A DNA stretch of 64,000 bases from Clostridiales bacterium (lineage in GTDB: Bacteria; Bacillota_A; Clostridia; Oscillospirales; Oscillospiraceae). The notes beneath the pieces are model-generated. The model made no database searches. It worked only from the letters and a program-made list of their open reading frames with translations, and had not been told where the DNA came from. The first letter of the stretch is position 1, and every line of letters begins with the position of its first letter. Below, piece after piece: positions 51,036-58,364 of this stretch. The translations under genes were made by a program, and so were the position numbers. The stretch spans positions 149,769 through 213,768 of the forward strand of contig SFKX01000004.1 in assembly GCA_004553625.1 (NCBI GenBank), given 5' to 3'.

Positions 51036-51959
51036 TTGCCAACTATGCTGAGAGACGCCGCCATCAGCTTCCCCATGCTCGGCGGCCTCACACTGGACTT
51101 CCCCGCGAGCTTCGAGCTCTTCGGCCACACCTTCTACCTCTACGGCGTCGTCATGGCCATCGCCTTCATCGCCGCCGTGTTCTACGCCTCAAAGCGCGCC
51201 CCGCGCGTCGGCATCAAGGGCGACGATATCTTCGGGCTCGTCCTCTGGGTGCTGCCCATCGCCATCGTCGGCTGCCGCATCTACTACGTCATCGCCGAGT
51301 GGGACAGGTATAAGGACAACTTCTGGGACGTTTTCAAGATCTGGGAGGGCGGCATCGCCATGTACGGCGGGACGATCGCCGGCGTCCTCACCGTCATCGT
51401 CTGGAGCCGGGCGAAGAAGATCCGCTTCGGCGCAACGCTGGACGTCGCCTCCTCCGGCCTTATCCTGGGCCAGGTCATAGGCCGCTGGGCAAACTTCGTG
51501 AACCGCGAGGCCTTCGGCCGCGAGACGGATATCTTCTGCCGCATGGAGCTCACAACGCCGGACGGCACGACCTACAGCGTCCACCCCACCTTCCTCTACG
51601 AGAGCCTGTGGAACCTCGTCGGCTTCATCATCATAGACCGCTACTGGTACCGGAAGGACCACCGGAAGTATGACGGGCAGATCTTCCTCTTCTATGTGTT
51701 CTGGTACGGCGCGGGCAGGGCCTGGGTGGAGGGCCTGCGGACGGACAGCCTCTATATCCCCGGAACGAACATACGCACTTCCCAGCTTTTAGCAGCGGTA
51801 TCCGCGCTTGCGGCGCTGCTCATCCTGCTGGTGAACATAAAGCGGCCGCACAGGCCGACCTACGCCGCCGAGCTGGCGGCGCAGTCGGCGCAGGCCGTTG
51901 AAAGCACCGAAGAAACCACTGAGAAATCGGAAAAAACGGAGGAAAAGAACGATGTCTGA
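51036..51959 (+). CDS. lgt: Prolipoprotein diacylglyceryl transferase
   Basis: Transfers diacylglycerol to the lipobox cysteine of prolipoproteins, such as the lipoproteins in this window. 307 residues with seven membrane helices. Signatures are Y-G-V-V-M-A, G-G-I-A-M-Y-G-G, the Lgt motif G-R-W-A-N-F-V-N-R-E-A-F-G and H-P-T-F-L-Y-E-S. The start is TTG, nine bases after AAAGGA; the ATG nine bases on is too far from it. The C-terminal tail of about 35 residues (T-E-E-T-T-E-K-S-E-K) is polar and unusual. Confidence 0.95.
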   Translation: MPTMLRDAAISFPMLGGLTLDFPASFELFGHTFYLYGVVMAIAFIAAVFYASKRAPRVGIKGDDIFGLVLWVLPIAIVGCRIYYVIAEWDRYKDNFWDVFKIWEGGIAMYGGTIAGVLTVIVWSRAKKIRFGATLDVASSGLILGQVIGRWANFVNREAFGRETDIFCRMELTTPDGTTYSVHPTFLYESLWNLVGFIIIDRYWYRKDHRKYDGQIFLFYVFWYGAGRAWVEGLRTDSLYIPGTNIRTSQLLAAVSALAALLILLVNIKRPHRPTYAAELAAQSAQAVESTEETTEKSEKTEEKNDV

Positions 51960-52398
51960 TTACAGCGAACTCATAAGGTCCCTCAAGGCCGCTGCGGGCG
52001 GCTTTGCGGACATAGCAAAGGACCTGGCCGGAGCCGCCGGAGACAAGGCGCGCGACCTGGCCGGCGGCGCGGGCGAAAAGGCCAAGGCCCTGGCCAAACT
52101 CGCCAAGCTGACGATGGAACTCAGCACCGAGCGCGACAGCCTCAAAGACGCCTACGCCGAGGTCGGCAAGCTCTATTTTGAGACCGCCGACAAGACCGCC
52201 CCGGGCGAGATGTACGTCCGCGCGTTCGACAGGGTCATGCTCTCCCTCGCCGCGATAGAGCGGATGGAGACCGAGCTTGCGGAGCTGCGCGCCTGCCTGA
52301 ACGAGCCCGCCGCCGAGGACGCGGACTTCGAGGACGTCGTCAGCGCCGCCGAGGAGGGCATAGAGGTCGAAATAACCGAGGACGAAAAGTCCGAATAA
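51952..52398 (+). CDS. Small helical cytoplasmic protein of unknown function
   Basis: 148 residues, no signal or membrane segment. Residues 8-45 are an alanine/glycine/lysine helix with the repeated pattern A-A-G-D-K-A-R-D-L-A-G-G-A-G-E-K-A-K, like LEA or apolipoprotein-type amphipathic repeats. A second helical region has K-D-A-Y-A-E-V-G-K-L-Y-F-E, a motif I associate with uncharacterised Clostridia proteins. The tail is acidic. GGAGG in the end of lgt precedes the ATG, and the two genes overlap by 8 bases. Function unknown. Confidence 0.8.
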   Translation: MSDYSELIRSLKAAAGGFADIAKDLAGAAGDKARDLAGGAGEKAKALAKLAKLTMELSTERDSLKDAYAEVGKLYFETADKTAPGEMYVRAFDRVMLSLAAIERMETELAELRACLNEPAAEDADFEDVVSAAEEGIEVEITEDEKSE

Positions 52399-52403
52399 AA
52401 ACC

Positions 52404-52435
52404 AGCGAGGGGGCCTGCGGCCCCCTCGCTTAAAT
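52404..52435 (+). terminator. Terminator of the M16-lgt operon
   Basis: AGCGAGGGGGCC and GGCCCCCTCGCT around TGC, then TAAATTT. The perfect 12-bp stem lies between two convergent genes; on the minus strand the A-rich left flank makes it work for the OB protein gene as well. Confidence 0.9.
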
Positions 52436-52436
52436 T

Positions 52437-53054
52437 TCACCTGTCCAGCAGCTCCATCTCCGCGACGGAGACCTCGTAGGCGACCTTCTCTATCGGGACG
52501 CCGTCCACGAGCTTTATGTAGGGCCGGCTCTGGACCCTCCCGCTGAGACCTATCCTGTCTCCGATGGAGAGGGAGCCGGCCTCGCGCGCCCGGCGTCCCC
52601 AGCAGATGCAGGGCAGGTAGTCCGAGCGGCCGCAGCGCCGGTTCACGGCGAGCATTAGGTCGCAGATGTCGCGGCCCATGGGCGTGACGCGCAGGTTTGG
52701 CGGCTTGCAGAGCGTGCCGGCCAGGCTGATTCGGTTGAGGTCCTCTCCCTGGTCGAAGCGCAGCTCCCGGGCGAATGCGGTGATGACCAGCCTGGCGCCC
52801 TCGCCGCGCCGGTTGTTGAAGGAGCGCAGCTCGCCCCGGACGTAGATCCCGCCGGACTCGTCCGGCAGGACGGCGGATTCCAGCAGCGACTGCCGCGCGA
52901 TGACGTTTATGCGGTCCGCCGCGCCCGACAGGCGCCGGGTCTCGACGGGAAAGACAAAGAACCGCTCGCCGCGGCTCATGTGCGAAAACTGCGGGGCAGC
53001 CGCCAGGGCGCCGCGCAGCTCCAGGTCGTTTCTCAAAACAATGCTCTCGTCCAT
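52437..53054 (-). CDS. Tandem OB-fold protein related to single-stranded DNA-binding protein
   Basis: 205 residues with two weakly similar OB-fold halves. The second (about 106-200) reads like SSB: N-R-I-S-L-A-G-T-L-C-K-P-P-N-L-R, D-L-M-L-A-V-N-R-R, S-D-Y-L-P-C-I-C-W-G-R-R-A, and G-D-R-I-G-L-S-G-R-V-Q-S-R. It lacks the acidic C-terminal tail that SSB uses to bind partners, ending in E-M-E-L-L-D-R. GGAGGCAAGGG precedes the ATG. This is likely a paralogue of, not a replacement for, housekeeping SSB, and is a single-gene unit. Confidence 0.78.
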   Translation of the reverse strand: MDESIVLRNDLELRGALAAAPQFSHMSRGERFFVFPVETRRLSGAADRINVIARQSLLESAVLPDESGGIYVRGELRSFNNRRGEGARLVITAFARELRFDQGEDLNRISLAGTLCKPPNLRVTPMGRDICDLMLAVNRRCGRSDYLPCICWGRRAREAGSLSIGDRIGLSGRVQSRPYIKLVDGVPIEKVAYEVSVAEMELLDR

Positions 53055-53144
53055 GCCCTTGCCTCCGTATCGTCGGATGCCCCCGCTCCGGCGGACGCGC
53101 CGCGCCGTGTCCGGGGGTCATAAGCAAGATATTCGAAACCGAGC

Positions 53145-53173
53145 TTGTATATTCCGGCGCGGCGTATTATAAT
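53145..53173 (+). promoter_or_regulatory. Promoter of deoC
   Basis: TTGTAT (53145-53150), 17 bases, TATAAT (53168-53173), then AAGGAG before the ATG at 53202. The leader is short, about 20 bases, with no operator visible. Confidence 0.85.
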
Positions 53174-53201
53174 GGCCAAAACAGGATAAGGAGAACTTGA
53201 A

Positions 53202-53885
53202 ATGGAGCTTAAAGAAATACTTTCCCGCTGCGACCACACCCTGCTCCGGGTAGACGCCGGGGAGGACGAGATCCGCGCCATATGCGACCAGGCGGTGAAG
53301 TATTCCTGCGCCTCGGTCTGCATCCCGCCCTGTCACGTGAAGGGGGCGAGCGGCTACCTGGCCGGCCGGGTCCCGGTCTGCACGGTCATAGGCTTCCCGA
53401 ACGGCTATATGACCACCGCCGCCAAGGCCTTCGAGGCCGCGGACGCCGTGAAGAACGGCGCGGACGAGATAGACATGGTCGTGAACCTCGCCATGGTGAA
53501 AGACGCCGCCTGGAGCTCCGTTTCGGAGGACATCAGGGCCGTGCGCGCCGCCTGCGAGGGGAAGGTCCTGAAGGTCATCATAGAGTGCTGCCTGCTCACG
53601 GACGACGAAAAGCGTATGCTCTGCCGCATCGTGTCGGACTCCGGCGCGGACTTCATAAAGACCAGCACTGGCTTTTCGACAGGCGGGGCCACGCGCGAGG
53701 ATGTGGCGCTGCTGCGCGCCTGCTGCGACAGCAAGATAAAGGTCAAGGCCGCGGGCGGGATAAGCTCGCTCGAGGACGCCGAGGACTTCATAAAGCTCGG
53801 TGCGGACAGGCTCGGCACCAGCCGGATAGTGAAGCTCGCCATGGAGCTTGAGAAGGCCGAGGGCGCTCCGGAGGAGGATTACTGA
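53202..53885 (+). CDS. deoC: Deoxyribose-phosphate aldolase
   Basis: Splits 2-deoxyribose-5-phosphate into glyceraldehyde-3-phosphate and acetaldehyde in deoxynucleoside breakdown. 227 residues of a TIM-barrel class I aldolase. The catalytic Schiff-base lysine is in D-F-I-K-T-S-T-G-F-S-T-G-G-A-T, with a second lysine in I-K-V-K-A-A-G-G-I and D-E-I-D-M-V upstream. Complete. The stop overlaps the next start by one base (TGATG). Confidence 0.97.
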   Translation: MELKEILSRCDHTLLRVDAGEDEIRAICDQAVKYSCASVCIPPCHVKGASGYLAGRVPVCTVIGFPNGYMTTAAKAFEAADAVKNGADEIDMVVNLAMVKDAAWSSVSEDIRAVRAACEGKVLKVIIECCLLTDDEKRMLCRIVSDSGADFIKTSTGFSTGGATREDVALLRACCDSKIKVKAAGGISSLEDAEDFIKLGADRLGTSRIVKLAMELEKAEGAPEEDY

Positions 53886-54241
53886 TGAACGACAGACGCC
53901 GGGGCCGCCGCGTGACCTACCGGCCCAGCCGTGCGAGCGGCGTTGTGGGAATCGTGGGCGGCTGCATTTTTCTGCTCATCGGCATCCTTGTCGCCATTCC
54001 GAACCTCGGTGCCTTCGGCGCGCTCTGGACGGCGATGGCCGCGGCCATAACGGGCTATAACGCCTATGTGGTCTTTGGGAAGAAATACATCGGCCCGGAG
54101 ATCCGCATAGAGGACGAGGACGGCGCCGGGCAGGACGAGCCGGAGGAGCGGCTGCGCAAACTGCGCGAGCTCTACGACCAGCGGCTCATAACGGAAGAGG
54201 AATACGAGGAAAAGCGGAAAAAGATCCTCGAGGAACTCTAA
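53885..54241 (+). CDS. SHOCT-domain membrane protein
   Basis: 118 residues. A basic N-terminus is followed by two hydrophobic segments (about 18-38 and 44-62). A cytoplasmic tail ends in the SHOCT module: L-R-K-L-R-E-L-Y-D-Q-R-L-I-T-E-E-E-Y-E-E-K-R-K-K-I-L. SHOCT modules are short oligomerisation or partner-binding helices. It is coupled to deoC by overlap, without an obvious metabolic link. Confidence 0.88.
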   Translation: MNDRRRGRRVTYRPSRASGVVGIVGGCIFLLIGILVAIPNLGAFGALWTAMAAAITGYNAYVVFGKKYIGPEIRIEDEDGAGQDEPEERLRKLRELYDQRLITEEEYEEKRKKILEEL

Positions 54242-54246
54242 AGGGC

Positions 54247-54275
54247 TTGACAAGGCGGCGCCGTTCTGATATATT
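54247..54275 (+). promoter_or_regulatory. Sigma-A promoter of infC-rpmI-rplT
   Basis: TTGACA (54247-54252), 17 bases, TATATT (54270-54275). It starts six bases after the SHOCT stop. Transcripts would carry a leader of about 165 bases before infC. Confidence 0.92.
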
Positions 54276-54331
54276 AACTAGGCTCAAAACAAAGAAGAAC
54301 GGTGTCCGCCGTCCTCACCCGGCCGCAAGAG

Positions 54332-54416
54332 CGCGCCGCGGTCAATAACATACCCGCCCCGAGTGGGCGGCAGAGTGTTGTTTCGGCGCGGATATCGAAA
54401 GATGTCTGCGTTTTTT
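54332..54416 (+). promoter_or_regulatory. L20-leader-type transcription attenuator before infC
   Basis: A terminator stem CGCGGATATC (54387-54396), GAAA tetraloop, GATGTCTGCG (54401-54410) is followed by six T. Its left arm can instead pair upstream: CGCGCCG (54332-54338) with CGGCGCG (54384-54390), closing an internal hairpin CCGCCC/GGGCGG (54354-54359 and 54365-54370). Mutually exclusive pairing of this kind before infC is the known design of L20 autoregulation in Bacillus. The L20-binding details are not verifiable by eye. Confidence 0.82.
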
Positions 54417-54447
54417 GCTAGGCTGGAAGATTTTGCGGGAGGTGTTT

Positions 54448-55032
<585 letters not shown>

Positions 55033-55060
55033 GCAAACCAAGGGAAGGAGAAATATAGCC

Positions 55061-55258
55061 ATGCCGAAACTGAAAACCCACAGCGGCGCGAAAAAGAGGT
55101 TCAACCTCACGAAATCGGGCAAGGTAAAGCGTGCTCACGCCTTTAAGAGCCACATTCTCACCAAAAAAGACACCAAGCGCAAGAGAGGCCTCCGTCAGGG
55201 CGCCTACGCGGACGTGACGAACGAGTCCGCTATCAAGCGCATGATCCCGTATAAATAA
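55061..55258 (+). CDS. rpmI: 50S ribosomal protein L35
   Basis: 65-residue, highly basic ribosomal protein: P-K-L-K-T-H-S-G-A-K-K-R-F-N-L-T at the start and a lysine/arginine-rich C-terminus K-R-K-R-G-L-R. Preceded by AAGGAG. It lies between infC and rplT as in nearly all bacteria. Confidence 0.98.
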   Translation: MPKLKTHSGAKKRFNLTKSGKVKRAHAFKSHILTKKDTKRKRGLRQGAYADVTNESAIKRMIPYK

Positions 55259-55275
55259 GAGGAGGTCGCAGCGAA

Positions 55276-55629
55276 ATGGCCAGAGTCAAAGGCGCGATGA
55301 TGACGCGCAAGAGAAGAAATAAGATGCTTGGTCTCGCGAAGGGCTACTGGGGCAGCAAGTCCCGCCACTTCAAGATGGCCAAGGAACAGGTGATGAAGTC
55401 CGGCCGCTACGCCTACGCCGGCCGCAAGCAGAAGAAGAGAGACTTCCGTCAGCTGTGGATCACCCGTATAAGCGCCGGCTGCAAAGCCAACGGCATGAAC
55501 TACTCCACCTTCATGCACGGTCTCAAGAAGGCCGGTATCGACATGAACCGCAAGATGCTCTCCGAGACCGCCATCCACGACGCCGCCGCCTTCACCGCCC
55601 TCTGCGAGAAGGCCAAGGCCGCCCTGTAA
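55276..55629 (+). CDS. rplT: 50S ribosomal protein L20
   Basis: 117-residue protein needed early in 50S assembly, starting A-R-V-K-G-A-M-M-T-R-K-R-R-N-K and containing G-Y-W-G-S-K-S-R-H-F-K and W-I-T-R-I-S-A-G-C-K. Preceded by GAGGAGG. It is the likely effector of the attenuator upstream of infC. The integrated element begins just after it. Confidence 0.98.
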   Translation: MARVKGAMMTRKRRNKMLGLAKGYWGSKSRHFKMAKEQVMKSGRYAYAGRKQKKRDFRQLWITRISAGCKANGMNYSTFMHGLKKAGIDMNRKMLSETAIHDAAAFTALCEKAKAAL

Positions 55630-55695
55630 AAAGGCAAAAAGATACCCCCGCGCCGAAAGGTTTAATAGTGACAAGTAACTATTTGCCGCAGAGGG

Positions 55696-55725
55696 CGGCG
55701 TGACCAAGTGTCACGCCGTCTTTCT
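55696..55725. terminator. Hairpin at the host/element junction
   Basis: CGGCGTGAC and GTCACGCCG around CAAGT, followed on the plus strand by TCTTTCT. It can end the rplT transcript, and it also contains the recombinase stop codon (TGA at 55711-55713 on the minus strand), so it spans the edge of the mobile element. Confidence 0.75.
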
Positions 55726-57351
55726 GCGTCCATAGGTAGTTTGCGTAATTACAGGTTCGCTGATTTCCGGTACTTCTACTTCCTCCAGGAAGTTGAATAC
55801 GATCTTGACCTTTTGCGTCCGCTTGCCGCTGGATTTGTCCGGGGCGTAGACGATAATCTGCTTGATGAACTCGTTCACGATGGTGGTTGTCAGCTCCGGA
55901 ATGTCCACGTACTTTTCCATCAAGGCGAGGAACTGGTCAACATTGTCCTCCATTTCCTCACGGGTCGCAACCCAGTCCTCAAGACCGATGACCTCGTTGT
56001 TGAGCGCCGCCTGCTCCGCTTCGTAACCCTCCAGCATCTTCTGGTAACGCTCCTGACTCAGATTGCCAAGTACCATGTCCTCGTAGATACGGGTGATGAG
56101 TTTGTCGATGTCCGCCAGCCGCTTCTTCGCTTTCTCCAGCCGCCGCTTGTCCTCCCGGATGGACTTCTCCTGTTCCTCTCTCCGGCACATCAGCCATTCC
56201 TCCTGGAAGCCCTCCACATCGGCCCGGATATACTCCGTCACGGCCCGGATGCGCTCCAAGACCACATCCCGCAGAACATCCTCCCGGATATAGTGCGCCG
56301 AACAGGTTCCTCGCCCGCTTTTGTACTTGGCACAGATGTAGTGATCCTGTCTGCCCTCAAAATTCTTACAGGTGGCGAAGTGGAGCTTACTGCCGCAGTC
56401 GGCGCAGACCACCAAACCAGAGAACAGTCCCTGCCGCTCCGCCTTGGTCATGCGGCGCTTGTGCTTGCGAAGTTCCTGCACCCTGTCCCACTGTTCTTTC
56501 GGCACAATGGCCTCCTGGGTATCCGGCAGGATGAACATATCTTCCAGGGCGTTGGGAATGCGCTTCTTGAGTTTGTAGGACTTGGAGTAGGTTTTGAAAT
56601 TACAGGTGCAGCCGGTGTACTCCATCCGTTCCAGGATGTTGACCACGGACTGCTCAATCCAGTGGCAGGGGCGCTCCGGCAGAGGCTTTCCCTTCTGCTG
56701 GGCATAGAGGGCCTTGACCGTCAACACCTCGTCTGCCTCCAAGATACGGGCAATCCGGGATGGGCCAACTCCGGCAATGGTCAGGTCAAAAATACGCTTG
56801 ACCACTGGTGCGGCGTCCTCGTCCAATATCCAGTGGTTTTTGTCCTGCGGGTCGGTGCGGTAGCCGTAGGGCGGACCGCCCAAGTGCTTGCCGCTGGTTC
56901 CCTTGGCTTTCATAACGGCGCGAACCTTTTTACTGGTATCTTTGGCATAAAAATCGTTAAAAACATTGCGAATCACGGTAAAATCGTTGTCCCCTTTGGC
57001 ACTGTCCACCGCATCGTTGACGGCGATGAAGCGCACATCGTAGCTGGGAAAGACGATTTCAGTAAACCTACCGACCTGCAAATAGTCTCTACCAAATCTG
57101 CTCATGTCCTTAACAATCCAAGTGCCAACCAAGCCCTGCTCCACCAGGGCAAGCCCCTCCTGGACCCCAGGACGGTTGAAGTTCGTCCCGGTGTAACCAT
57201 CGTCCACCAGCACCTTGGTATTCGTGAAACCGTGGGAAGCGGCATAGCTGCTGAGGATGCTTCTCTGATTTGCAATCGAGTTTGACTCCCCATCCACCAA
57301 ATCCTCGTTGCTCAAACGGCAGTACAAAATCGTGATTTTCTGCTGATCCAC
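55711..57351 (-). CDS. Large serine recombinase (TnpX-like)
   Basis: 546-residue site-specific recombinase that likely excises and inserts this element. The catalytic serine is in Y-C-R-L-S-N-E-D near residue 13, followed by the arginine-rich active site (S-I-A-N-Q-R and D-M-S-R-F-G-R-D). A recombinase domain with G-G-P-P-Y-G-Y-R-T-D comes next, then a zinc ribbon (C-A-D-C-G-S-K, C-A-K-Y), a coiled coil (about 380-450) and a DUF4368-type C-terminus. The start is GTG at 57351, eight bases after AAGGAG; the open frame upstream covers its own promoter. Complete and probably active. Confidence 0.93.
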   Translation of the reverse strand: MDQQKITILYCRLSNEDLVDGESNSIANQRSILSSYAASHGFTNTKVLVDDGYTGTNFNRPGVQEGLALVEQGLVGTWIVKDMSRFGRDYLQVGRFTEIVFPSYDVRFIAVNDAVDSAKGDNDFTVIRNVFNDFYAKDTSKKVRAVMKAKGTSGKHLGGPPYGYRTDPQDKNHWILDEDAAPVVKRIFDLTIAGVGPSRIARILEADEVLTVKALYAQQKGKPLPERPCHWIEQSVVNILERMEYTGCTCNFKTYSKSYKLKKRIPNALEDMFILPDTQEAIVPKEQWDRVQELRKHKRRMTKAERQGLFSGLVVCADCGSKLHFATCKNFEGRQDHYICAKYKSGRGTCSAHYIREDVLRDVVLERIRAVTEYIRADVEGFQEEWLMCRREEQEKSIREDKRRLEKAKKRLADIDKLITRIYEDMVLGNLSQERYQKMLEGYEAEQAALNNEVIGLEDWVATREEMEDNVDQFLALMEKYVDIPELTTTIVNEFIKQIIVYAPDKSSGKRTQKVKIVFNFLEEVEVPEISEPVITQTTYGRRKTA

Positions 57352-57406
57352 GTTGTCTTCTCCTTTCTTCTGTGGGTCAGCTGACAGTACCGTAGTGCAT
57401 GGCTCC

Positions 57407-57435
57407 ATTGTAGCATGATCCAGCCGCTTTGTCGA
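57407..57435 (-). promoter_or_regulatory. Promoter of the serine recombinase
   Basis: On the minus strand TCGACA (57430-57435), 17 bases, TACAAT (57407-57412) with an extended TGC before the -10. The -35 overlaps the end of the TnpW-like gene. Confidence 0.7.
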
Positions 57436-57437
57436 CA

Positions 57438-57686
57438 TCAAACCACCCCCTTATCCGAAAAAATCAGGCGACGCATCATGCTGGGGAGCGGTTCGTCCCC
57501 GGCGCACTCCGTCTCGATGATATACCAGGTGTTGCCGATTTTGCGCGTCACCTTGCAGGAGAAGGGGTTTCTCAGTCCATGCTCCCTGTACCACTCCTCA
57601 ACAAAGTCGGCAGGCGCTTCAAACATCGGCTCATAGCAGGCGCACAGGTCAATGGGTTCGTATTCATAGTTTTCAAAATCGTTCAA
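57438..57686 (-). CDS. TnpW-like small protein
   Basis: About 82 residues from a TTG start seven bases after GGAGG. The C-terminal part reads F-S-C-K-V-T-R-K-I-G-N-T-W-Y-I-I-E-T-E-C ... E-P-L-P-S-M-M-R-R-L-I, which resembles the TnpW proteins of clostridial mobilizable transposons (I-G-x-T-x-Y-x-V ... L-x-x-K-x-x-R-L-I). The acidic N-terminus (Y-E-Y-E-P-I-D-L) is an extension. Position next to the recombinase supports this, but the function of TnpW is itself unknown. Confidence 0.6.
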   Translation of the reverse strand: MNDFENYEYEPIDLCACYEPMFEAPADFVEEWYREHGLRNPFSCKVTRKIGNTWYIIETECAGDEPLPSMMRRLIFSDKGVV

Positions 57687-57717
57687 TAAAGTACCTCCAT
57701 AATTCGTAGTTTGTGGG

Positions 57718-57939
57718 TCAGTTGGGCTTGCGCCGGACCCACTGAATGTCATAGCCCAGTGCATCGGCAAGCTGGACAGCCTCCTTGTAGCGGAGGGACT
57801 CCCGCTGGAGCTTGTTGGACAGGTTGGACACGCTGTCTGACCAGCCGTACTCATCGGAGAGAATGTCCACCACCTCCTGCATGGTCATCCCTTGGCGCAC
57901 AATGTACGCCTTGATTTCGTTCCTCAAATCGGATTTCAA
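57718..57939 (-). CDS. Small helix-turn-helix protein
   Basis: 73 residues: L-R-N-E-I-K-A-Y-I-V-R-Q-G-M-T-M-Q-E-V-V-D-I-L-S, then L-S-N-K-L-Q-R-E-S-L-R-Y-K-E-A-V-Q-L-A-D-A-L-G-Y-D-I. This is a compact five-helix XRE-like fold often found beside clostridial recombinases (DUF6471-like by memory). It is probably a regulator of the recombination module. A palindrome lies 36 bases upstream of its start and is its likely operator. Confidence 0.75.
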   Translation of the reverse strand: MKSDLRNEIKAYIVRQGMTMQEVVDILSDEYGWSDSVSNLSNKLQRESLRYKEAVQLADALGYDIQWVRRKPN

Positions 57940-57975
57940 AACTTTTCCCTCACTTTCTATTGAATTTGATTTTGT

Positions 57976-58000
57976 ATTCCGTAAAGCGTTTTTACGGAAT
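57976..58000. promoter_or_regulatory. Palindromic operator candidate upstream of the HTH gene
   Basis: ATTCCGTAAA, five bases, TTTACGGAAT: a perfect 10-bp inverted repeat. With half-sites one helical turn and a half apart it fits a dimeric HTH repressor. The surrounding gap 57940-58364 holds no convincing gene; a short plus-strand frame at 57960-58217 lacks a ribosome binding site and recognisable content. Confidence 0.65.
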
Positions 58001-58289
58001 GATAAAGATTTTTGCGGTTGTAATTTCCGCTCAGATTTGCTATTATGAAGCCCAGGTCACAAAGGCCACCTGTCCACTTCACAGTTTCGTGGGACACCCG
58101 CCGGAACCGTGGGAAAGACCGCTCATCCGCAAAGCGGATACACGGTTTCGTAAATCACCAGCGGGCGTAACCTGTTCACCGCTGAATGCCATTTTTCACG
58201 AAAATCACAAGGATTGAATTTTGCCCCGACTTTTGAGACCAGCCCAGTGTGGCCGCCTATAAAGAATACGGGTGAACTTCAAACTATCC

Positions 58290-58345
58290 GTACATGCGTA
58301 CATCGGTACAGGGCCAAGCTCCCTTGTACGCCTGTACGCACGTAC
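58290..58345. repeat. GTAC iterons: two triplets with 8-bp period
   Basis: GTAC starts at 58290, 58298, 58306, then 58326, 58334, 58342. Each triplet has exact 8-base spacing, and the two are offset by 36 bases. The wider unit is roughly YRGTACRY. The array sits just beyond the helicase gene 3' end and upstream of the small HTH gene. Confidence 0.85.
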
Positions 58346-58364
58346 AGATAATTTCATTTCTTTT

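Noticed and set aside
57960..58217. 85-codon plus-strand frame in the gap before the small HTH gene
   Set aside because: No ribosome binding site, no recognisable sequence, and it overlaps the operator palindrome.
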